A stretch of 59,706 bases of DNA from Candidatus Poribacteria bacterium. Lineage in GTDB: Bacteria > Poribacteria > WGA-4E > UBA9662. The notes under the pieces were generated by a model, which saw only the letters and a program-made list of their open reading frames with translations, did not search any database and was not told where the DNA came from. A program made the translations under genes and the position numbers. The DNA is taken from NCBI GenBank assembly GCA_030748495.1, contig JASMLX010000024.1, positions 1 through 59,706 on the forward strand, in the 5' to 3' direction. How positions within the stretch are numbered: position 1 is the stretch's first letter; every line of letters begins with the position of its first letter. Positions 43,180 through 51,881 of the stretch are shown in pieces.

Positions 43180-44148
43180 TTAGCTGAGAAAAACAGGTTG
43201 TCCGGTCTCAAATGATTGACTGGCAGCTAACGTTAGTTGTAGCGTTTTCAACGCATCGCTGTAAGGAGATCTAATTTCTGATGAATCTCCACTTATGACA
43301 GCGTCGATAAAAACCCGGTCTTCATGGGTATAGCCGTTGACTTCGTTACTATAATTTTCAGTTTCGCCATCACGATTGATGCTAATTGACCCACCACTGA
43401 TATCAATTACCAGACCATTACAAAAAACCTCTAATTTAACCCGTCCCCATCCTTTCAACATGCAAGCGGAAGCAATATTAGCTACTACCCCATTAGCAAA
43501 ACTGATGTTAACCACACTCATATCATCCACGTCATAGTTGGCAACATCTCTTGTATTACCCTGAACTGCAAGACCGTGTACCGCAATAACTTCGCTATCC
43601 ACCAGATAGCGACAGAGATCGAAAATATGGGTTGTCTGTTCAACGTGTTGTCCTCCAGACTGCTCCCGTACTCGCCACCAAGCAACACCGGGCATTCCCC
43701 CCATCCAATAGCCGAGGGCACCGACAATCTTTTGATCAGCCAAGACAGATCTAGCATAGTCAGCATTGTCCTGATATCTCCAGTGGTAACCAACACTAGT
43801 GATAATACCCTTTTCCTGGATTGCCCAATTGATTTGCTCTGCAATTGCCATCTGGGTAGCAATCGGTTTCTCGACAAAAATCGGAATCTGTCGTTCACAT
43901 GCAGCTAATTCCTGATCACCGTGCGCGAAGGGTGGAGTGCAAATGTAAACTGCATCCAGATCTTCTTTGTCAAACATCTCCCGGTGGTCAGTGTATGGGT
44001 TCCCGCCATATTCGTTGCATCGGTTGGCGGTCCGTTCAGCGGAGATATCACAAAAGGCCGCAAACTCGACCTCTTCAAACCTGTCCAGGTTTCGAAAATG
44101 GCCGCCGGCCATGCCACCAGTACCGATGGCTCCCACTTTAATGGTCAT
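43180..44148 (-). CDS. Gfo/Idh/MocA family oxidoreductase
   Basis: 322 residues. VGAIGTGGMAGGHFRNLDRF contains the glycine loop, FAAFCDISAERTANRCNEYG the second strand and IPIFVEKPIATQMAIAEQIN the EKP lysine. SVGYHWRYQDNADYARSVLA and QSGGQHVEQTTHIFDLCRYL give the substrate-side residues, including the conserved His pair. It starts at ATG 44148, three bases after the TAA of rsmD, and its ribosome-binding site (GGAGGTATAAT) lies within the last codons of that gene. Translation should therefore be coupled to rsmD, an odd pairing of a metabolic with an rRNA-modifying enzyme. Substrate unknown. Confidence 0.9.
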   Translation of the reverse strand: MTIKVGAIGTGGMAGGHFRNLDRFEEVEFAAFCDISAERTANRCNEYGGNPYTDHREMFDKEDLDAVYICTPPFAHGDQELAACERQIPIFVEKPIATQMAIAEQINWAIQEKGIITSVGYHWRYQDNADYARSVLADQKIVGALGYWMGGMPGVAWWRVREQSGGQHVEQTTHIFDLCRYLVDSEVIAVHGLAVQGNTRDVANYDVDDMSVVNISFANGVVANIASACMLKGWGRVKLEVFCNGLVIDISGGSISINRDGETENYSNEVNGYTHEDRVFIDAVISGDSSEIRSPYSDALKTLQLTLAASQSFETGQPVFLS

Positions 44149-44150
44149 TA

Positions 44151-44711
44151 TTATACCTCCATTTGGTAAAAGGATAGGTTGGTATCACCATATTTTTTTT
44201 CTTTTGTTAGTCTTAAACTACCGATATGTTGAGGGAAACCGCTCTGATTGTGTTCTATGCAAATAATGCCTCTTTTGGTTAAGACTGTTGTTTCGGTGAT
44301 TTGAGTTAAGCACTCAAGGTATAAATCTGAGGTGTAGGGAGGATCAAAATAGATCAGATGAAATTGAACCTGAGAACGGCTGAAAGCGGTTAGACTGCGT
44401 TTAACATCAGCTGGGAATAGCTGAATCCGTTGGTCTTGTGATGTCAAACCACACTTTTGGAGATTAGTTTTAATCAAGCGAATAGATTGGCGGTTTTGAT
44501 CGACAAAAGCGACTTGCTGCGCGCCACGACTTAGTGCCTCTAAGCCGATGTTCCCGCTACCTGAACAGAGATCTAAGAAGTTAGCACCTTGAACCTGGGT
44601 ATGGACAATCCGAAAGTACGCCTCTTTAACCCGGTCTAAAGTTGGTCGAATGGTCGCTTTCCTGGGGCTAGCCAATCGACGTCCCTTAAAAGCTCCCGCG
44701 ATAATTCTCAT
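44151..44711 (-). CDS. rsmD: 16S rRNA (guanine(966)-N(2))-methyltransferase
   Basis: 186 residues, typical for RsmD. MRIIAGAFKGRRLASPRKAT followed by IRPTLDRVKEAYFRIV is the family N-terminus. FLDLCSGSGNIGLEALSRGA is SAM-binding motif I. VQFHLIYFDPPYTSDLYLEC has the DPPY motif of N-methyltransferases that act on exocyclic amines. It methylates G966 (E. coli numbering) of 16S rRNA during 30S assembly. It is complete. It starts with ATG 44711 and leads into the coupled Gfo/Idh/MocA gene. In many bacteria rsmD is next to coaD or ftsY; neither is here. Confidence 0.95.
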   Translation of the reverse strand: MRIIAGAFKGRRLASPRKATIRPTLDRVKEAYFRIVHTQVQGANFLDLCSGSGNIGLEALSRGAQQVAFVDQNRQSIRLIKTNLQKCGLTSQDQRIQLFPADVKRSLTAFSRSQVQFHLIYFDPPYTSDLYLECLTQITETTVLTKRGIICIEHNQSGFPQHIGSLRLTKEKKYGDTNLSFYQMEV

Positions 44712-44830
44712 ACTCTCTATGTGCGCTAACTCAGATACCTACACCTTACTGAGATATCGCTGTTGTAATAAAAACAGACTAGCGGGGGAACCACATTGAG
44801 GCAAGTTTAAATGGTGCGCTTTAGATCGAG

Positions 44831-45620
44831 CTAGGATTGATTTAACCATCTGACCATTTCATCTATCAGTCGAAAGTATTGCCCTTGATATGTAAAAGTT
44901 AACTGTTCATGGTCAATGCCAAGTAGATGGAGCAATATCGCATTAAAATAGTGAACATGAACGGGATCTCCCAATACATTGTAACCGAAAGGATCAGTTT
45001 GACCGCAACTAAATCCGGCTTTCACCCTACTGACTGCTACCCAGACAATAAAGCCTCACGAGTGATGGTTACGGCCATAGTTTTGTTTGGTCAATTTACT
45101 TGACAGTAGTTAATGTGGTCAAATTCCTCCCCCGCATGACCGGCATTCCCTCTAGTATTTCTCTTTGTTTGAGGTCTTGAACTAAATTGCTACCAGCAGG
45201 TCAGTTTCCCGACATTGTCGACGAGTTGCTCCCGGCAGACCACCGTTCTGATCCGAGCCTTGATGGTATCATCGAATAAGGTGGGTATTTCTTAGTTCGG
45301 CCGGCCGTCGTGCCAAAAAGGGCAGTTAGCGGCAAAAGAACCAAGGTTTCGCGCATCAGGGCGGTACATATCGAAGATAGAATCTGGTTCAATCTGGCTC
45401 GTCGGACAAGACAGTTGCCTCTGGAACGTAGGTCTGCATCCGATAGACTATTCTATACTGGGCAATCCGAGTTTGAATCTTGGAATCTGTTTCGCTGTCA
45501 TACTTTCTAGGTTGGTACAGTTCTTTCAGCTGGTCTGAAAATAAAGCAATAGCAAGATCGTAGTTGATGGCCTCCTCAGTATACATCGATTTGATAAAGC
45601 TAAGGTCATTGTGGTATCTT
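44831..45620 (-). pseudogene. DUF1501 (sulfatase-like, TAT-type) protein, decayed
   Basis: The minus strand preserves the C-terminal half of a DUF1501 protein, common in Planctomycetes and allied phyla. AINYDLAIALFSDQLKELYQ and RIAQYRIVYRMQTYVPEATV come at 45389-45590. LVQDLKQREILEGMPVMRG lies near 45160, then NHHSRGFIV-like pieces. The clean end VKAGFSCGQTDPFGYNVLGD, PVHVHYFNAILLHLLGIDHE and QLTFTYQGQYFRL is at 44831-45025. Several frame changes and a stop separate the pieces and the N-terminal half is gone. Such proteins usually pair with a DUF1549/DUF1553 cytochrome-like partner, absent here. Confidence 0.75.
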
Positions 45621-46048
45621 CAACTATACTCGGGAGCAGTTCACTAATCCATACACTTACTTTTGCCCTCGTCGTTCAAGCTTAAAGGTTGAACTTGCTA
45701 ATCGCAAGGAGTGAAAGTGTAGTTGTGGCAGTCGAGAAAACAGGGGATGCTTAACACTAGTAGTTTACTTGGGTAACAGTTGCGGTAAGGCAGTCGATCC
45801 CAAACCTAGACCTGCCTAGGATCAAAAAACACATCTTGTGGTACTTAGTGGGTCTCTCATAATAAATTATTCTCAGTTAGTGCTGTCTTTGTTAAATGCC
45901 TGATCTATTCTATTTTGACAGACTTTTTCGACTCATGCAACCTTTTTTGAAGAGTCGGGATTCGGTTTGGAAACAGGCGAATATCGTGACAAATTTCAAA
46001 CAATTAGCGGATTAAAGCAAATCAAATAAATAAAATGCGGAATTATCA
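45621..46048. other. Intergenic, nothing recognised
   Basis: 428 bp without coding signal. It presumably holds the promoter of the ferritin-like gene; the A+T-rich stretch around 45885-45920 is the likeliest place but shows no clear box pair. Confidence 0.35.
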
Positions 46049-46606
46049 ATGAATGATCAGTATTTGACACTGAAAAACATATTCGATGCCTGTCAGGAGA
46101 TTGAATTAAGGGTTGCAAAGATCTACGCTAAGTTAGCCCTATTGCTAGGTAGCGTCGATGATCGGATCGAAAGATTTTGGGGAACCATGAGTACTGAGGA
46201 ATGGCAACACCATGTTTTGGTTGACTTCGGTCGTAACTTATGTGAGCAAGCCTTTGATATCAATATGCGGATTACCGATCTACCCGCATCAATCTCCATA
46301 GACCGGATTAGAAACGGGTTAGCCGAACATGAGCACCGTCTAGCAGAGATGAATCTGACCTTAAACGACGCCTTTAAGACGGCTATCGAAATTGAAAAAA
46401 GCGAAGCTGATCAGTTGTTCATCTACTTAACGGAGAAGATTAAGAAGGCTGTTCACGAAACTGGTAAAACGTTCTTGCTTGGTCGATTGAACCGGATAGA
46501 AAAGGAAATACAGCACCATCATAAAGCTCTAGTCGTTGCGATCAAGCGATTTTCTAATGATCCAGATATTGTTCGGAGTGCCCTCTCACTTACAGATCAT
46601 CACTGA
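46049..46606 (+). CDS. Ferritin-like four-helix protein (rubrerythrin-type)
   Basis: 185 residues, almost wholly helical. The pattern fits a ferritin-like di-iron bundle. ACQEIELRVAKIYAKLALLL carries a Glu, and MSTEEWQHHVLVDFGRNLC carries E-x2-H for the first iron pair. AFKTAIEIEKSEADQLFIYL supplies a further Glu, and RIEKEIQHHHKALVVAIKRF gives E-x2-H-H for the second. No rubredoxin-like C4 domain is present. Such proteins handle peroxide or oxygen, or store iron. It is monocistronic in appearance, 285 bp upstream of yebC. The ligand assignment is inferred from spacing. Confidence 0.7.
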   Translation: MNDQYLTLKNIFDACQEIELRVAKIYAKLALLLGSVDDRIERFWGTMSTEEWQHHVLVDFGRNLCEQAFDINMRITDLPASISIDRIRNGLAEHEHRLAEMNLTLNDAFKTAIEIEKSEADQLFIYLTEKIKKAVHETGKTFLLGRLNRIEKEIQHHHKALVVAIKRFSNDPDIVRSALSLTDHH

Positions 46607-46831
46607 TAGTGTGATCTCACATCTACTTTCTGACTAAGTGTCGGAAATCCACTTATACGGCTGTGCAGTTTTTTAGCTCCACCTCTGACTATAGTCAGTA
46701 TACGGTTACCGATATGGATTGGATCGGTATGCACGTAGGCAACTTTGGTATAACTATCGGTTAGTCGTCATACCCAAGTTTTTGGGGCCAAGATGTAAGT
46801 GTTGATGTCAATTAACCCCAATAGTTCGGCT

Positions 46832-46861
46832 TTGACAATAAAAGTTTCAGTGTGTTAAGAT
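46832..46861 (+). promoter_or_regulatory. Putative promoter of the yebC-ruvA-ruvB-queA run
   Basis: TTGACA at 46832-46837 is a perfect -35 box; TAAGAT at 46856-46861, after an 18-bp spacer, differs from TATAAT at two positions. Initiation near 46868 would leave a leader of about 25 nt before ATG 46892, with AGAGGCGAT as ribosome-binding site. Confidence 0.6.
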
Positions 46862-46891
46862 AAACTTCGTTACTATTCTAGAGGCGATCTA

Positions 46892-47635
46892 ATGTCTGGA
46901 CATTCTAAATGGGCTTCAATTAAACACAAAAAAGCCGCTAACGATGCCAAGCGTGGTAAGTTGTGGTCTAAACTGTTGAAAGAGGTTTCGATTGCTGCTC
47001 GTATTGGCGGCAGCGACCCAGAAATGAACCCCCGGCTGAGAACTGCTGTACAGGCTGCCAAGTCAAGCAACGTCCCTAACGACACGATCACCCGTGCCAT
47101 CCAAAAGGGAACAGGTGAAATGGACGGAGTTGATTACGAGGAGGCAACCTACGAAGGCTATGGACCGGCAGGCGTTGCCATAATGATCGAGATCCTGACC
47201 GACAACAAAAACCGTGCTATCTCGGAAATTCGCTACATTTTGAATCGGAACGGTGGTAGTTTAGGTGAACGTGGTTGCGTGTCCTGGATCTTTAATAAGT
47301 GTGGGTTAGTTCTGGTAGACCAGGGAAGCGTCGACGAAGACGATTTGCTAATGGTTGCGCTGGAGTCCGGTGCAGAAGATGTCAACACCTTAGAGGATGT
47401 GTTCGAGGTTATCTCATCGGTAGAGGAGTTCGAGCAGGTCCGGTCCGCAATCGAAACTTCTGGCGCTAAAATAAACGTGGCCGAGGTCGCAATGCTACCA
47501 CAGACGACAGTTTCACTGGCGGAAAAAGAGGCTGGGCAGATGATTCGGCTCATGGAAGCCTTGGAAGATAACGACGACGTTCAGAAAGTTTATGCCAATT
47601 TTGATATTCCAGACGAGATTCTGGATGCGGCCTAA
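46892..47635 (+). CDS. yebC: YebC/PmpR family protein
   Basis: 247 residues, the standard length. MSGHSKWASIKHKKAANDAK RGK is the diagnostic N-terminus and PNDTITRAIQKGTGEMDGVD is also typical. ATYEGYGPAGVAIMIEILTD, NKNRAISEIRYILNRNGGSL and GERGCVSWIFNKCGLVLV complete domains 1 and 2. The ending LEDNDDVQKVYANFDIPDEI is family-specific. Members are described as transcription factors and, more recently, as helpers of translation through proline-rich stretches. It leads a same-strand run with ruvA, ruvB and queA, a conserved neighbourhood (yebC-ruvC-ruvA-ruvB) in many bacteria; ruvC is missing from this run. Confidence 0.96.
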   Translation: MSGHSKWASIKHKKAANDAKRGKLWSKLLKEVSIAARIGGSDPEMNPRLRTAVQAAKSSNVPNDTITRAIQKGTGEMDGVDYEEATYEGYGPAGVAIMIEILTDNKNRAISEIRYILNRNGGSLGERGCVSWIFNKCGLVLVDQGSVDEDDLLMVALESGAEDVNTLEDVFEVISSVEEFEQVRSAIETSGAKINVAEVAMLPQTTVSLAEKEAGQMIRLMEALEDNDDVQKVYANFDIPDEILDAA

Positions 47636-47725
47636 ACTGATCTCCTTGTCAATTCTCCTGTGCCTTCTATCGACGAAATCGATACCTGACTTAATGCATC
47701 AATCACCGGGTTATCGGGATCGCCT

Positions 47726-48325
47726 GTGATTGCTTACCTGAAAGGGGAACTCTTCTCCAAGTATGAAGAGCAAGTGGTGGTCGTTGCAAATAACGTCGGC
47801 TATGCTGTCGATTTACCCCCCGGTGTTTCTAGTCAACTACCGGATCCAGGTCAGGAGGTCGAACTCCATACCCATTATTATCTCCGTGATAATGAAGTCA
47901 AACTGTTCGGCTTTTTGTCCAGAGACCAACTTTTGGTTTTCACTCAAGCTATTACCGTCAAAGGCGTCGGCCCCAAGTTAGCACTCGGTATCGTCTCCAG
48001 ACTGACCCCCGCTCAATTCCGGCTGGCCATTCGGCAAGAAGATGCGGACACCTTGTCAACTGTCCCACGTCTGAATAAGAATACGGCGCAAGTTATTATC
48101 ATGGCCCTAAAAAAGAAAGTGGAGAATATCGAGTTTGATGAGAAACTCGACACTCGTGTTACGGCTAAACCCAATGATGGAGCGGTCAAAGCTTTGATTG
48201 GTCTAGGCGGATCACCAGAAGCCGCCGCCAAATCAGTAACAGAAGCGCAAAGGGTGCTCGGCGCAGCCGCTAAAATTGAAGATCTGACTCGATTGGCACT
48301 GCGCTATTTGAGCCAAAACCGATAG
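47726..48325 (+). CDS. ruvA: Holliday junction branch-migration protein RuvA
   Basis: 199 residues from GTG 47726 (VIAYLKGELFSKYEEQVVVV). The N-terminal OB fold ends at LFGFLSRDQLLVFTQAITV. The helix-hairpin-helix pair is visible: VKGVGPKLALGIVSRLTPAQ and VPRLNKNTAQVIIMALKKKV. The small C-terminal domain (GAVKALIGLGGSPEAAAKSV) that binds RuvB follows. RuvA tetramers hold the four-way junction while RuvB rings pull DNA through. The gap between yebC and ruvA is 90 bp, where ruvC stands in many genomes. It is followed by ruvB with one base between, so the two are cotranslated. Confidence 0.95.
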   Translation: MIAYLKGELFSKYEEQVVVVANNVGYAVDLPPGVSSQLPDPGQEVELHTHYYLRDNEVKLFGFLSRDQLLVFTQAITVKGVGPKLALGIVSRLTPAQFRLAIRQEDADTLSTVPRLNKNTAQVIIMALKKKVENIEFDEKLDTRVTAKPNDGAVKALIGLGGSPEAAAKSVTEAQRVLGAAAKIEDLTRLALRYLSQNR

Positions 48326-48326
48326 A

Positions 48327-49319
48327 TTGGGCGTGAAGATGGAAGTAATGGACAAAGGAGACGATAGTTCCTACAGCCTCCGCCCCCAAAGTCTAGATGA
48401 GTTTATCGGTCAAAGTGCGTCTAAAGAGAACCTACGGATTCGGATCGAAGCGGCTAGGCAACGTGACCAGGCGATAGAACACGTTCTGCTCGTTGGACCA
48501 CCAGGGCTAGGAAAAACAACCTTGGCCAGAATCATTGCTAACGAGATCGGTAGTGGTTTTAAGTCAGCTATCGGGCCATCTATCGTTAAGCTGGAATTGG
48601 CAGCCTTGCTAACTAATTTGGCCGATAAAGACATTTTCTTTATCGATGAAATTCATCGCATGAATTCGATGATTCAGGAGTCGCTCTATCCGGCGATGGA
48701 AGATTACAAACTGGATCTTCCTGTCGGACAGGGGGCATCCGCCGATATTATTCCTGTTCCACTATCCCACTTCACACTGGTTGGTGCCACCACCCGGGAG
48801 GGACTGCTGACAGCGCCATTTCGTGACCGATTTGGGATTCGTGTTCACCTGGACTATTATAGTGTAGAAGAAATTGTAATTGCTCTTCAACGGAACAGTG
48901 AAATCCTACAGATTGAAGTAGAGTTGGCTGCTCAAGAGGAAATTAGTCGGAGATCAAGAGGTACCATGCGGATTGCTAAAAACCTACTTCTAAGTGTGCG
49001 TGACTTCGCTACCGTTCGCTATGAAGGTAAGGTTGATGCTGAGATTGCATGTGAAGCGCTAGAATTTTTTCAGATTGACGAATTGGGACTCAACGAGCAG
49101 GATCGCCTCTATTTACGAACCCTGATCGAACGGTTCAATGGACGAACAGGGTTAAGATCACTCGCCATTGCACTCAACGAAGATGAACGAACCATCGAAG
49201 AGGTGTATGAATCTTATCTGGTCAAAATCGGTTTTATCTCCTTGACACCGCATGGACGAACAGCCATGAACGCTGCCTATCACCATCTCGGATATCCACC
49301 ACCCAAGCTATTTGATTAA
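48327..49319 (+). CDS. ruvB: Holliday junction helicase RuvB
   Basis: 330 residues if TTG 48327 is used. ATG 48339 or 48348 are equally possible starts because the family begins near LRPQSLDEFIGQSASKENLR. Walker A is LLVGPPGLGKTTLARIIANE and Walker B FFIDEIHR. Sensor 1 is LVGATTREGLLTAPFRDRFG with the Arg finger region, and sensor 2 is in RSRGTMRIAKNLL. The winged-helix domain follows (ERFNGRTGLRSLAIALNEDE to IGFISLTPHGRTAMNAAYHH). It is the hexameric AAA+ motor of branch migration. The conserved GRTPRGR of most RuvB reads LTPHGRTAMNAA here, a common variant. It is separated from queA by 5 bp. Confidence 0.95.
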   Translation: MGVKMEVMDKGDDSSYSLRPQSLDEFIGQSASKENLRIRIEAARQRDQAIEHVLLVGPPGLGKTTLARIIANEIGSGFKSAIGPSIVKLELAALLTNLADKDIFFIDEIHRMNSMIQESLYPAMEDYKLDLPVGQGASADIIPVPLSHFTLVGATTREGLLTAPFRDRFGIRVHLDYYSVEEIVIALQRNSEILQIEVELAAQEEISRRSRGTMRIAKNLLLSVRDFATVRYEGKVDAEIACEALEFFQIDELGLNEQDRLYLRTLIERFNGRTGLRSLAIALNEDERTIEEVYESYLVKIGFISLTPHGRTAMNAAYHHLGYPPPKLFD

Positions 49320-49324
49320 GCCAA

Positions 49325-50404
49325 GTGAATCAGATAGCAACCTCTCCGTCGATAGACCTACAACTCGACAGTTATGATTATTACCTCCCAGATGACCAAA
49401 TTGCACAATACCCGCTAGAGAATCGAGCTCAATCCCGGTTACTGGTTCTGGACCGTCAAACCCGGCAGTATCATCACACCACTTTTTCTCAGATTGGTCA
49501 ATTTCTGCCGACCGATTCCCTCCTCGTCACTAATAATACCAAGGTAATACCTGCGCGGTTGATCGGCTACAAAGCGCACACTGGCGGAAAAGTCGAGGTC
49601 TTTTTAGTTCGACAGAAGGCTAATCGACTCTGGGAGGTTTTGATGAAGCCTGGGCGTCGAATTCGTCCCAAGACTCAGATTGTGTTCGGTAGTTCACCAT
49701 GTGGGGAATCAGCACTGCTCGCGGCTCGAGTAGTCGCGAAAACGGCAACCGGGAGTTATATTGTTCGGTTTGAGTTTGAGGGTGACTTTTATCAGTGCCT
49801 GAACCAGGTTGGGCAAACTCCTCTTCCGCCTTATATTAAGCGGCCACCGGCGACCGGTGATATCGACCGTTACCAGTGCGTCTATGCCCATAAAGCCGGA
49901 GCCGTGGCCGCACCAACAGCAGGTTTACACTTTACTCCAGATTTATTGGCCCGACTACAGCAAGATGGAATCGAAATAGCCACCCTGACGCTACATGTCG
50001 GTCTAGGTACATTTCAGCCCGTCAAAGTGGATAACATCCTTAACCATCAGATGCACGCCGAACACTTTGAGTTCTCCGAACACACCGCCAGGCAGATCAA
50101 TCGTGCTAAGCAGTCAGATCGGAAAATTGTCTCGGTTGGTACCACTTCAGTTCGGGTACTAGAGACAGTCGTCTGCAACGGACAGCTCTATCCGCAGAGT
50201 GGCGACACCGAGATCTTTATCTATCCGGGCTTTCAATTCCAAATAGTGGACGCGCTGATTACCAACTTCCATCTTCCCAAATCAACCCTATTGATGCTCG
50301 TCAGTGCCTTGGCGGATAGAACTCTGATCATGGATGCTTACCGACAGGCGATCGCCGAAAAATATCGATTTTACAGTTACGGTGATGCCATGCTCATTCT
50401 ATGA
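49325..50404 (+). CDS. queA: tRNA preQ1(34) S-adenosylmethionine ribosyltransferase-isomerase
   Basis: 359 residues from GTG 49325. YDYYLPDDQIAQYPLENRAQ then SRLLVLDRQTRQYHHTTF is the family N-terminus. LLVTNNTKVIPARLIGYKAH and GGKVEVFLVRQKANRLWEVL follow. AGAVAAPTAGLHFTPDLLAR LQ and LHVGLGTFQPVKVDNILNHQ, MHAEHFEFSE are diagnostic of QueA. It transfers the ribosyl group of SAM to preQ1 in tRNA, making epoxyqueuosine. Pairing with ruvAB is common in bacteria. Its ending (LPKSTLLMLVSALADRTLIM) is complete. Confidence 0.96.
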   Translation: MNQIATSPSIDLQLDSYDYYLPDDQIAQYPLENRAQSRLLVLDRQTRQYHHTTFSQIGQFLPTDSLLVTNNTKVIPARLIGYKAHTGGKVEVFLVRQKANRLWEVLMKPGRRIRPKTQIVFGSSPCGESALLAARVVAKTATGSYIVRFEFEGDFYQCLNQVGQTPLPPYIKRPPATGDIDRYQCVYAHKAGAVAAPTAGLHFTPDLLARLQQDGIEIATLTLHVGLGTFQPVKVDNILNHQMHAEHFEFSEHTARQINRAKQSDRKIVSVGTTSVRVLETVVCNGQLYPQSGDTEIFIYPGFQFQIVDALITNFHLPKSTLLMLVSALADRTLIMDAYRQAIAEKYRFYSYGDAMLIL

Positions 50405-50496
50405 GTATCAGCACGAATTTTAAGTTAGAAAGGGTCCGCTGTTAAAAAACAATGCCGTTTCCTTCTTAAAAGAGAATTGAGAATTATACCATCTTG

Positions 50497-50760
50497 CTAC
50501 CGAGCTACTGATAGAGAAAGCACCTCTTTTGATCTACTGACTATTTTACTTCTGCTAGCTATTCTTCCAAGGTGGTGTCTAGTATTGGAATTATTTTGGT
50601 CCAGGCAAATCATGTGTTTTGTTCCTATTACCTGCCGTTTAGGTAGCCAAACCTGATTGTAACCCTTCCAGTTATTGATGTAAAAGATAGGTTCTTTCGG
50701 GCGTGATAGCTGGTGGTACAATTTTTCTGCCGTTGCCACATTACGACGGTCCAAGGCTTT
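50497..50760 (-). mobile_element. IS1-family transposase fragment (InsB end)
   Basis: Minus-strand MDRRNVATAEKLYHQLSRPK, EPIFYINNWKGYNQV and LDQNNSNTRHHLGRIASRSK, IVSRSKEVLSLSVAR correspond to the C-terminal part of IS1-type InsB (TD.W..Y, E..N...R....R..RK...SKS). The N-terminal zinc-ribbon part (InsA) was not found, so it is a dead end. Confidence 0.75.
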
Positions 50761-50899
50761 GAGGATCCATCTCTTGTTTTTCTGACCTCAAAAAATGTCA
50801 TATCTGGTCAATTTCAATTTCTGTAATCTTTTCTTCTCTCACTGGTTTAGATTCATCTTTTCTGGCCCACTCAGTATCTGGCACGGTCTGGTCTACTTT

Positions 50900-51357
50900 T
50901 GTCCTTATTGACCGACGTTACTCAGGCATGAACAACGAGATTAAGGGCCTTTTTCACCTCCAAGCCGTGGAACGCAATTGGTTGGTTGCTACGCTCTATC
51001 CATTTGTCATTGCTCTCGGTTTTATCTTACCCCCTGACCTTTCCAGTTCCATAAAGTGTACAAGGGATGGCAGGTCTCCCGTAGAGAACTGGAAGCTGCC
51101 ATGAAACAGAGCGGTTAAAATTAAAACTCGATAATATCGTGCTGTTGCTAACGGTTAACCGGCAGACCACCATCAGTGTTGCTGAAGACAACAATGATAT
51201 TATCGCCTCGTTTCGTTTGGCAAAAATCGGGAAATAGTTGGCGAGGCGTGGAAAATTACCGCGACTGACCTAAGCGGCAAGCGGTTAGCATTTGCCGTTG
51301 ACCTGCTCTCGAAACACCTCACTTTCTGGGGGCAGGTGAAATACATCCCCGTCTAAT
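50900..51357 (+). pseudogene. Decayed plus-strand gene of unknown family
   Basis: Protein-like pieces occur in order: RRYSGMNNEIKGLFHLQAVE, RNWLVATLYPFVIALGFILP (about 50920-51030), KVYKGWQVSRRELEAAMKQS, VNRQTTISVAEDNNDIIASF (about 51150-51215), then VGEAWKITATDLSGKRLAFA, VDLLSKHLTFWGQVKYIPV up to 51357. They lie in different frames with stops between, so the gene is broken. I do not recognise the family; it may be a transposase or another mobile function. Confidence 0.4.
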
Positions 51358-51433
51358 AAAGAAATCGTATGCTTGAAACCGGGTCTAACTGGAAATCCCC
51401 TGTATAGAGAAGGTAATGAGAGGGAACTCAAGA

Positions 51434-51881
51434 CTAAATACATCCCACGTTGTAGCGTTTTCGAATCGCATCCGGCTCCATAACTCGCATGTCCAGTGAA
51501 AGACCGCCGAGTGGCAAAGCGTCGGGAGTTGCATCGATCCTACCTTCATCCCAGAAGCCGTAAACCATGAGCGATTTCTTCTGCCGAATCGCCTTGAAGT
51601 CAGGCAGGAGTTCCTCTACCTGAGGGCCAATGGGCAGGACTATATCATTACTTGGCTTACCAAATATATTATAACGCCATTTTCTATGCCATTTCCCATT
51701 CCATTCAAGTATTTGTCCGTATTTCAACAGAGATTTAGTTAATTTGGATCGATTGATATCCTGCAGAGCGCAACTTTCTTCTATGGATTGTGCTGCTGAA
51801 ATTCCGGCTGATTCTCCCATTGCTATATACTCAAAAGCGGCACCTTCGAGTTGGGAAAGGTTAGATATTAGGCGGATTCTC
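51434..51881 (-). pseudogene. FAD-dependent oxidoreductase, C-terminal fragment
   Basis: IRLISNLSQLEGAAFEYIAM, GESAGISAAQSIEESCALQD then INRSKLTKSLLKYGQILEW resembles the end of FAD-dependent oxidoreductases of the xanthan-lyase-like type common in Planctomycetes (MGHAAG.AAA....G..VQD.....L...L...GQ.L). The FAD-binding Rossmann region is absent, and the apparent start lies at the edge of an IS4-type element, so the gene was cut by it. A tail of about 90 residues (WRYNIFGKPSNDIVLPIGPQ onward) continues beyond the usual end. Confidence 0.6.
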
